5,992 nucleotides of DNA from an uncultured Lachnospiraceae bacterium (GTDB lineage Bacteria; Bacillota; Clostridia; Lachnospirales; Lachnospiraceae), in contig CALDIE010000057.1 of assembly GCA_937901625.1 (NCBI GenBank), positions 1 to 5,992 of the forward strand. The letters are read 5' to 3'. This document shows, one piece after another, positions 1 to 5,317 of the stretch. Position 1 is the first letter of the stretch. Every line of letters begins with the position of its first letter. The notes under the pieces were generated by a model. The model did not search any database. It was given only the letters and a program-made list of their open reading frames with translations, and was not told the DNA's origin. Both the position numbers and the translations under genes were made by a program.

Positions 1-199
1 TGGAACCTCGATCCCGCACCGAAAAAACGTGACGGTGGAGCCTCCGTCCCGCGCCACAAAAAACCACGACGGTGGAACCTCGATCCCGCACCGAAAAAAC
101 GTGACGGTGGAGCCTCCGTCCCGCGCCACAAAAAACCACGACGGTGGAACCTCGATCCCGCACCGAAAAAACGTGACGGTGGAGCCTCCGTCCCGCGCC
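1..199. repeat. 72-bp tandem repeat array, about 2.8 perfect copies
   Basis: Units begin at 1, 73 and 145 and are identical until the third copy diverges at 200. Each unit is two related halves: a 35-bp half starting TGGAACCTCGATCCCGCACC (1-35, 73-107, 145-179) and a 37-bp half starting TGGAGCCTCCGTCCCGCGCC (36-72, 108-144, and a partial or chimeric 35-bp version at 180-214). Both halves end in an A-run followed by a GTGACGG or CACGACGG element. The second half can fold locally: GACGG at 31-35 pairs with CCGTC at 44-48. The array abuts the window start and so is probably truncated here. The lack of mismatches suggests recent duplication by slippage or unequal exchange. There are no unique spacers between units. 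The function is unknown. By resemblance it belongs to the intergenic GTGAC...GTCAC palindromic repeat clusters of Clostridia. Confidence 0.93.
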
Positions 200-207
200 G
201 AAAAAAC

Positions 208-274
208 GTGACAGCAGGTACGTCCCGGTGTCACAAAAACGTGACAGCAGGTACGTCCCCGTGTCACGTGTCAC
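208..274. repeat. Two 27-bp palindromic (REP-like) hairpin repeats plus a partial third arm
   Basis: The hairpins at 208-234 and 241-267 differ at one base. Each has a GTGACA left arm and a TGTCAC right arm (208-213/229-234 and 241-246/262-267) around a GCAGGTACGTCCC-type centre. They are separated by AAAAAC, giving a 33-bp period. The heptamer GTGTCAC then occurs twice in tandem (261-267, 268-274), as if a further unit had been deleted down to one arm. These units share the CGTCCC core and A-run spacer with the 72-bp repeats to the left, so the whole block is one repeat family in different states of decay. Similar short palindromes in other bacteria are mobilised by REP-associated tyrosine (Y1) transposases. 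No such transposase is in the window, so that link is inference. Confidence 0.85.
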
Positions 275-277
275 GGA

Positions 278-306
278 TTGAAAAGAGGGGCGGGGTATGG
301 TAGGAT
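278..306 (+). promoter_or_regulatory. Sigma-A-type promoter with extended -10 for the TIR gene
   Basis: A -35 element TTGAAA (278-283) is followed by a 17-bp spacer and a -10 element TAGGAT (301-306). TGG directly upstream (298-300) makes an extended -10. Transcription would start near 313, giving a leader of about 32 nt before the ATG at 345. The leader carries an AAGGGGTG ribosome site (332-339). The -35 begins only three bases after the last recognisable repeat base, so the repeat cluster occupies the position of an upstream promoter or operator region. Assigned by pattern only. Confidence 0.5.
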
Positions 307-344
307 GAAGCGAAGGTAGAGATGGACGTTGAAGGGGTGAAAAA

Positions 345-3300
345 ATGATCGACCACTATAATGCGTTTATATCGTATAAGCATGCCGAGCTGGATACTAA
401 GATCGCGACTTTAGTTCAAAGAGAGCTCGAACATTTTCATATTCCGCTAAAGATCCGTAAGAAGACAGGGATAAAGAGGATCAACCGCATCTTTAGAGAT
501 CAGGACGAGCTGCCTATTACCAGTAACTTAAGCGATGACATTTCATTTGCTCTAGAGCACGCCGACTATCTGATCGTCATATGCTCCACCTCGACCAGGT
601 TATCGATGTGGGTGCCCAGAGAGATCGAGTACTTTCTGCGCAATCACACCAGACACCAAATCTTAACCGTTTTAGCCGACGGAGAGGATCCGTATGAGTG
701 TCTTCCGGATATTCTTCTCCATGAGGAGAGGGAAGTTGCGGACGAAAATGGGGCAAAACATACAGTCAGCGTTTCGCTGGAGCCGCTTTCCTGCGATTTT
801 CGCATTCCCATGTCCAGAGTAAAAAAGGAAGAGATACCCCGCCTGGCGGCTTCGCTGATCGGGTGTTCTTATGATGAGCTCATGCGCCGCCGCAGACAGT
901 ACCAGGTGCGCAGGTTGGCACTTGGTTTTTCTGCTGTGACCGGGATAGCTTTGGCCTTTGCCGGATATATGTTTTACAGCCGATCGCAGATCAACGAGGC
1001 TTACCGTGAATCCCTCAGGAACCAGTCAAGATATCTGGCAAACGAATCCTCGCAGTTTCTTGACAATGAGCAGCGCATCACTGCCATGCAGTTAGCTCTC
1101 GCCGCGCTCCCTTCCGAAAACGATCCTGACCGTCCGGTGACTCCGGAGGCTGTCCGCGCTCTCACGAACGCTACCAATGCCTATGTAGGGCTTCATGGCA
1201 GCAATATCACCTCTGTTTGGAATTACACTTCTCCAAATCAGATCAAATCTTTCCATGTATCTCCGGAAAAAACCACTTTAGCCGCCTGTGACTATTCCGA
1301 TGTTGTTACGATCTGGGATATTGAAACACATGAGGAGATCAAACGTTTTACAAATATCGAAGAGACCATACGCGGAATGGAATATTTAAATGACGATATT
1401 CTTTTGGTGTGGAGTTCAAACTGTGCCAGTGCTTACAATACCTCCAACGGTTCCCTCGCCTGGAGAATTAACGCTTCTTCCGACAGTTCTTTCACTGCCG
1501 CATTTGACCGCACGGATGGCGATAACGCCATTCTGTTGCACAGTTCCGGCGAAATATTCTGCCTTGACGCATACAGCGGAGATATCATCAATCATCTTTT
1601 CGCTCCCACAGAACATGAGGATTCAGGTCTTACATACTCACGTGTCGCGGTTTCACCTAACGGCAAATTCTTTGCGTTGGTCGGCGTCATCGACTACAGC
1701 AACTATTTTGTCACGATCCTTGATACTTCTACCGGTATCGTTTCCGATCCTTATGTGTTGACAAACTCGGTTACCGATCTTGTCTGGGGTGATGATTCTC
1801 ACTGCCTTGTTGCCGTTTACGACATTAACGGCTATGGCAGCATATCCATGTATAATTCCACCATCCTGCAGACGGATATCAATGATATCCTGTGTTTTGA
1901 CGCTAGCGGAAACCTTCTGTGGAGTAAGGAATTTCAGAGTAACGCCGTCTCCTACGACACTTCCTTTTTGGCGCTTCCGGATACCGGAACGGTTTCCTTT
2001 CACTGTGGAAACATTGCTTCCATTATGGATCTTGATAACGGCGAAGACATCTATCGCTTCAACGCCAACTCATCCATCGTCGACAGTTCCGATCGGGACG
2101 GTGACGGTTTCCCGCTTTTTATCACCCGCGACGGCGGGGTTGCCATCCCCGCCACGTATATAACGGATGACGCGCTGAATGTCACCTATTGCTTAAGCGA
2201 CGATCTGGTGATGGCTGAGGTTTGCGGCTCCATCTACGTATGCAAAAGCGGCGCTTACGAGATCCTACAGTATTCTACGGGGGTTATGGATGATGATTGG
2301 ACCTCCTTTGACGAAGATGTTTCTCTGCGAAACATAAACAGCGAAAAGTCCTGTATAGGCGAAGGATATCTTGCGATCGTAACCGATGAAGATCCCACTT
2401 CTCTCGTCACTCCCTACGCGGGAAATGCTTCTTCCAATTCCTGCGCCGTGCTCAGTATCTTTGACCTGGACGAAAGGGAATTGATCACTCAAATTCCACT
2501 CGATCCTGAGACCGGTCTTGTTACCTACAAGTGTAACCTCCTTGGATTCTACGACGGGATGCTCTATATTTCCGAGTCCCATTATCTGCCGGACGGATCG
2601 TTTGACTACGCCTGCAGGCTGTATATCATCGACCCGGAGGACGGATCGTTTACCTCAGAAGATGCGTTTATTGCTTCAGCCTCCCTCGCTGAGGCCGCCT
2701 CTTTCTCCGACGGTATCCTTACCTATATAGACAACCCTGAGTATGGCGTATACAGACTCAATACCTACAACACAGTCAATGAAAAACGCGATTCGTATCC
2801 GCTTGAAGCAAAATACTGCATCCCCGCTTTTGCCCCGATCATTTCCAAAGACCGCTCGTTGATCTTCTACAGCGACAAAGAGCCTGCCTGTTATCTTTAT
2901 AATACAAATAACGAGGAAGTAATTCAGACGGAAATCCCGGAGGATTTCGGAAAGGTGAGCGCAGCCTGCTTCTCGGAAGACAGCAATTACCTGATCCTTA
3001 CAAATGAACAGCAGATTCTGGTTCTCGACCGCGAAGGATGCCTTGTATCAAGCATCTCCTGTCACGGGTCACAGCCGCATGGTTTTTACTGTTATCAAAC
3101 GCAGGACTCTGATCCCGTACTTTTGGTTGCCTACAACAATGCCTCCCTTTACCGCTGTGATCTGCTTAGCGGTGAAACCATAGGAGAATCGGAAATATCG
3201 GTCTACGCAACGACCGGATATAACACCATATTCAAGATAGATGAAGAAAACCGTCTGTTATATCTGCAGATCGGCGATATCATGGATGTGGTCGATCTGG

Positions 3301-3512
3301 ATACCTGGTATGAGATGGCCTGCTTCCAACAATGCCTGGGACACGATGACGCCAACGATATCTTCCCTACCTATTCCTACTCGACCTATAATGAATGCGG
3401 CGTCGGTTACTTCAACCACTACAGCGTAGAAGACTTAATTGAAAAAGCAGCAGCCCAATTGCAGGGTGCTACACTCTCCGATGAGCTTCGTTCCCGCTAT
3501 GGGCTGGACTAA
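345..3512 (+). CDS. TIR domain, single-pass membrane, WD40/beta-propeller protein
   Basis: This 1055-residue protein is a putative membrane-anchored sensor/effector. Residues 5-115 form a TIR domain: the FISYKH strand (8-13), a DQDELP loop (52-57), LIVICS (76-81) and WVPREIEYF (89-97), where E93 matches the catalytic glutamate of NAD-cleaving TIR domains. EPLSCDFR (146-153) and a helix ending SYDELMRRRRQYQVRR (175-190) resemble the linker that commonly follows bacterial TIR domains. One hydrophobic helix spans about 191-211. Its arginine-rich N-terminal flank predicts a cytoplasmic TIR domain and an extracytoplasmic C-terminal part. A helical stalk (215-283) resembles the segment preceding WD40 repeats in STAND-type sensors, although no NTPase domain is present. 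Residues 285-1020 contain at least eleven propeller-like strand groups, such as VTIWDIETHEEIKRF (321-335), ASGNLLWSKEF (520-530) and ASLYRCDLLSGET (933-945). A tail at 1027-1055 follows. The ATG at 345 fits the ribosome site at 332-339 and starts at the domain boundary. The gene is intact and monocistronic in this window. Whether it acts in phage defence or signalling is inference. Confidence 0.9.
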   Translation: MIDHYNAFISYKHAELDTKIATLVQRELEHFHIPLKIRKKTGIKRINRIFRDQDELPITSNLSDDISFALEHADYLIVICSTSTRLSMWVPREIEYFLRNHTRHQILTVLADGEDPYECLPDILLHEEREVADENGAKHTVSVSLEPLSCDFRIPMSRVKKEEIPRLAASLIGCSYDELMRRRRQYQVRRLALGFSAVTGIALAFAGYMFYSRSQINEAYRESLRNQSRYLANESSQFLDNEQRITAMQLALAALPSENDPDRPVTPEAVRALTNATNAYVGLHGSNITSVWNYTSPNQIKSFHVSPEKTTLAACDYSDVVTIWDIETHEEIKRFTNIEETIRGMEYLNDDILLVWSSNCASAYNTSNGSLAWRINASSDSSFTAAFDRTDGDNAILLHSSGEIFCLDAYSGDIINHLFAPTEHEDSGLTYSRVAVSPNGKFFALVGVIDYSNYFVTILDTSTGIVSDPYVLTNSVTDLVWGDDSHCLVAVYDINGYGSISMYNSTILQTDINDILCFDASGNLLWSKEFQSNAVSYDTSFLALPDTGTVSFHCGNIASIMDLDNGEDIYRFNANSSIVDSSDRDGDGFPLFITRDGGVAIPATYITDDALNVTYCLSDDLVMAEVCGSIYVCKSGAYEILQYSTGVMDDDWTSFDEDVSLRNINSEKSCIGEGYLAIVTDEDPTSLVTPYAGNASSNSCAVLSIFDLDERELITQIPLDPETGLVTYKCNLLGFYDGMLYISESHYLPDGSFDYACRLYIIDPEDGSFTSEDAFIASASLAEAASFSDGILTYIDNPEYGVYRLNTYNTVNEKRDSYPLEAKYCIPAFAPIISKDRSLIFYSDKEPACYLYNTNNEEVIQTEIPEDFGKVSAACFSEDSNYLILTNEQQILVLDREGCLVSSISCHGSQPHGFYCYQTQDSDPVLLVAYNNASLYRCDLLSGETIGESEISVYATTGYNTIFKIDEENRLLYLQIGDIMDVVDLDTWYEMACFQQCLGHDDANDIFPTYSYSTYNECGVGYFNHYSVEDLIEKAAAQLQGATLSDELRSRYGLD
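3441..3472 (-). terminator. Candidate intrinsic terminator of the DHH gene, inside the TIR gene's 3' end
   Basis: Read on the minus strand, 3472-3464 (GTAGCACCC) pairs with 3456-3447 (GGGCTGCTGC). The stem has nine pairs with one bulged C and one T-G wobble. The loop is seven bases, and TTTTT follows directly at 3446-3442. It lies about 70-95 nt beyond the DHH stop codon, within codons of the convergent TIR gene. The stem is modest and the T-run short, so termination could be partial. Confidence 0.45.
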
Positions 3513-3538
3513 AATCGCAATACTATCGATTGTTTTAT

Positions 3539-5074
3539 TTAAGGGTTTCCCGGTTTCACTTCCTCATATAACTGGTCAAAGAGACGATCCTGGATGATGT
3601 AGATATCGTGGGGATCGTCCTCCCGGACAGCCAGATAATCGCCCGGATCGCCGCTGTAATATTTTTCCTCGTCCCAACGGGTAAAGAGCTTGATCTTGTG
3701 ATCGAGGGGCTTTGCATAGATCCTTGCCTTTCCCTTGTTCACACAGGTACCGGCGTATTCCATCAGATGCTTCTTCTCCCCCAAATACGTAGATGTAACA
3801 CTGGGAGCATACTCAAACTCACGCACAAACGGTTCATGCAGATCCATATATGTCTTTCTTAATTTCTCTCCCATGATGGGGTAAACCTCTCCCTCGATTC
3901 CGATCATCAGATAGACATCTTCCTCGATCACGATATCCACATCCCCTTCAAGCGTACGCACCGAAACCAGTGTCTTTTCAGGGAAAAGGTCCGTCGCCTT
4001 GACGAAGCCCAGCCTCTGCGGGCGTTTGTGGTAGAGCTTCATCCCCTCTGTGGAAATCTCCGCAGTCTTTGCGTAGATGATCTCATAACTCTTGAAGTAC
4101 TCATCGAGCCGGTCGATAAACATAGCCTCCAGAAAATCGTCCGTATCATCGTTCATCCCCTCAAAGTCAGGGAAAAGCTGTTCGATCATTTCCGGACGGA
4201 TCGTTCCTCCGGCCTTTAAACGATGACCTCCTCCTCCACCTATCCCTTTTGAAAGCACCACTGCCAGTTCATCGGCACGCACTTCCTTAACGCAGCTTCG
4301 AACAGAGAATTTGATCTCGTTCGGATTGATGGAATAGGCCAGGCAGACATTAACTTCCGCCGTCTCCAAAACGAAATCACTGATCACGCCAAGGATGTTC
4401 GGATCGCACTTTTTAGCCTGCACGATCAGGTATTGATTCACCTCATGATAGTCGTAGCCTAAGATCGCCTCTCCCGCGATCTTCAATTCCTTTAGGGAAA
4501 TGTTGGAATTACGCATCATGGTAATGACGATCTTATTGTAGATCAGGGAATCTGCCATGTCGCGATCAAGCGGATGCGCGATTTCCGAAAGCGCATTGGT
4601 ATCCGTAAAGAGGCCGTAGTATAAAGCCGTACATAGATTCCTGTCATCCCTCACATCCAGCTGTTCTTCATTCAGCATACTCCACAGAATGGTCGCGCAG
4701 CTCCCTATGTTGCTTCGCACTTCCGATAGCGGCGGCAGATCGACCGTTACCTGGTGGTGGTCGATGATAGCTACGTTCTTTGCCTCGGTGTATGTTACAT
4801 TTTTCTGCCCGTACTGGCAGTCCACCGTAACGAGCAGTTCCGGCACGTGATCATAATCCGGCTCATATGACACGGGAATTTCAAGCTCATTTAACATGAT
4901 CAGGAGATTGCTCTTGGTGATCGCGTGATTTCCGCGATAAATAAACGGGACATCTCTTCCCATCTTTTCAAAATACCAATGCAGCGCGTACCCGGAAGCC
5001 AACGCGTCGGCGTCGGGGTTGTCATGGCACTGGATCACAATATCCTTATACTGTAACAGATCACTTAATTTCAA
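3539..5074 (-). CDS. DHH/DHHA1 family phosphoesterase with C-terminal extension
   Basis: This 511-residue protein is predicted to be cytoplasmic, with no signal peptide or membrane helix. The DHH domain shows motif I HDNPDADALAS (17-27), motif II VDCQ with D85, motif III IIDHH (103-107) and motif IV FTDTN with D158. These supply the ligands for two metal ions, usually Mn2+. The DHHA1 substrate-binding domain has the glycine motif IGGGGGHRLKAGG (278-290). Relatives include nanoRNase/pAp phosphatases (NrnA type) and cyclic dinucleotide phosphodiesterases (GdpP/Pde2 type). Since catalytic motifs do not separate these, the substrate is left open. NrnA-type enzymes end near 310-330 residues; this one carries about 180-200 more, containing two similar segments (387-411 and 478-505). 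The start is TTG, supported by AGGAGG at ideal spacing and by motif I beginning at residue 17; no in-frame ATG gives a full domain. It is convergent with the TIR gene and divergent from the acyl-CoA ligase, so it is probably transcribed alone. Confidence 0.93.
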   Translation of the reverse strand: MKLSDLLQYKDIVIQCHDNPDADALASGYALHWYFEKMGRDVPFIYRGNHAITKSNLLIMLNELEIPVSYEPDYDHVPELLVTVDCQYGQKNVTYTEAKNVAIIDHHQVTVDLPPLSEVRSNIGSCATILWSMLNEEQLDVRDDRNLCTALYYGLFTDTNALSEIAHPLDRDMADSLIYNKIVITMMRNSNISLKELKIAGEAILGYDYHEVNQYLIVQAKKCDPNILGVISDFVLETAEVNVCLAYSINPNEIKFSVRSCVKEVRADELAVVLSKGIGGGGGHRLKAGGTIRPEMIEQLFPDFEGMNDDTDDFLEAMFIDRLDEYFKSYEIIYAKTAEISTEGMKLYHKRPQRLGFVKATDLFPEKTLVSVRTLEGDVDIVIEEDVYLMIGIEGEVYPIMGEKLRKTYMDLHEPFVREFEYAPSVTSTYLGEKKHLMEYAGTCVNKGKARIYAKPLDHKIKLFTRWDEEKYYSGDPGDYLAVREDDPHDIYIIQDRLFDQLYEEVKPGNP

Positions 5075-5088
5075 TGCTGCATCCTCCT
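5072..5088 (-). promoter_or_regulatory. Ribosome binding site fixing a TTG start for the DHH gene
   Basis: On the minus strand AGGAGG (5088-5083) lies eight bases before TTG (5074-5072). The only nearby ATG (5082-5080) abuts the Shine-Dalgarno, is out of frame, and reaches a stop after three codons. TTG is therefore the best start. Confidence 0.8.
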
Positions 5089-5117
5089 ACAAAGGCATTT
5101 TTCAAGCACCCTACCTT

Positions 5118-5146
5118 ATCATACACAATTTACTTCAAAAATCCAA
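5118..5146 (-). promoter_or_regulatory. Candidate promoter of the DHH gene
   Basis: On the minus strand a -10 TATGAT (5123-5118, five of six consensus bases) has TTGGAT (5146-5141) 17 bp upstream as a weak -35. Transcription would start near 5111, giving a leader of about 37 nt before the TTG. The -35 match is poor, so confidence is limited. Confidence 0.4.
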
Positions 5147-5188
5147 TGGCATTTCATTTTACATATTTTACTTTTGTCCCTCTTTTTC

Positions 5189-5217
5189 TTGTATCTGCAA
5201 CGAATTTACAGTAAAAT
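5189..5217 (+). promoter_or_regulatory. Candidate promoter of the acyl-CoA synthetase gene
   Basis: TTGTAT (5189-5194), a 17-bp spacer and TAAAAT (5212-5217, five of six consensus bases) form a sigma-A-like promoter. The predicted start near 5224 leaves a leader of about 94 nt before the ATG at 5318. That is long enough to hold the inverted repeat at 5254-5288. A second, weaker combination, TTGAAC (5240-5245) with TAAAGC (5263-5268), is possible. Confidence 0.35.
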
Positions 5218-5253
5218 ATTTGCGTTGGGTATGGTGCATTTGAACAGCGTATT

Positions 5254-5288
5254 TTTCGGATGTAAAGCCGGGATGAGCCTGCCCGAAA
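5254..5288 (+). promoter_or_regulatory. Inverted repeat in the acyl-CoA synthetase leader
   Basis: TTTCGG (5254-5259) and CCGAAA (5283-5288) are perfect inverted arms separated by 23 bases. Within them CGGG (5269-5272) and CCCG (5282-5285) can pair instead, so two mutually exclusive stems exist just upstream of the ribosome site (5304-5309). It could be an operator half-site pair or an RNA structure. The arms are short enough to occur by chance, and no known riboswitch is recognised. Confidence 0.25.
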
Positions 5289-5317
5289 CAGAGTACATAT
5301 ATTAGGAGGAACGAGAC

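Noticed and set aside
29..211. 60-codon open frame reading across the 72-bp repeats, giving a 24-residue peptide repeat
   Set aside because: It stays open only because 72 is divisible by three. It has no ribosome site, follows the repeat boundaries exactly, and lies in palindromic repeat DNA.
1..275. CRISPR array
   Set aside because: The repeats are contiguous and related to each other, with no unique spacers of constant length and no cas gene nearby.
1390..2163. Open frames on both strands within the TIR gene (for example 1390-1761 +, 1653-2003 -, 1780-2163 +)
   Set aside because: They are shadows of the long propeller-coding frame, with no ribosome sites and low-complexity composition.
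345..3512. Assignment of the TIR protein to Thoeris, CBASS or Pycsar
   Set aside because: No ThsA, cyclase or SAVED partner is present, and the propeller architecture does not match those effectors.
3511..3540. Rightward terminator after the TIR gene (AATCG at 3513-3517 with CGATT at 3527-3531, then GTTTTATTT)
   Set aside because: The stem is five AT-rich pairs with a nine-base loop and an interrupted T-run, too weak to annotate.
345..5074. TIR and DHH genes as a two-gene defence system in which the phosphoesterase degrades a TIR-made or cyclic nucleotide signal
   Set aside because: They are convergent, with separate promoters, and the DHH protein looks like a housekeeping enzyme. Adjacency alone does not support a functional pair.
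5071..5082. Minigene ATG-CAG-CAT-TGA on the minus strand, whose stop overlaps the DHH TTG start
   Set aside because: Its ATG touches the AGGAGG, leaving no spacing for initiation. It is most simply a chance out-of-frame ATG.
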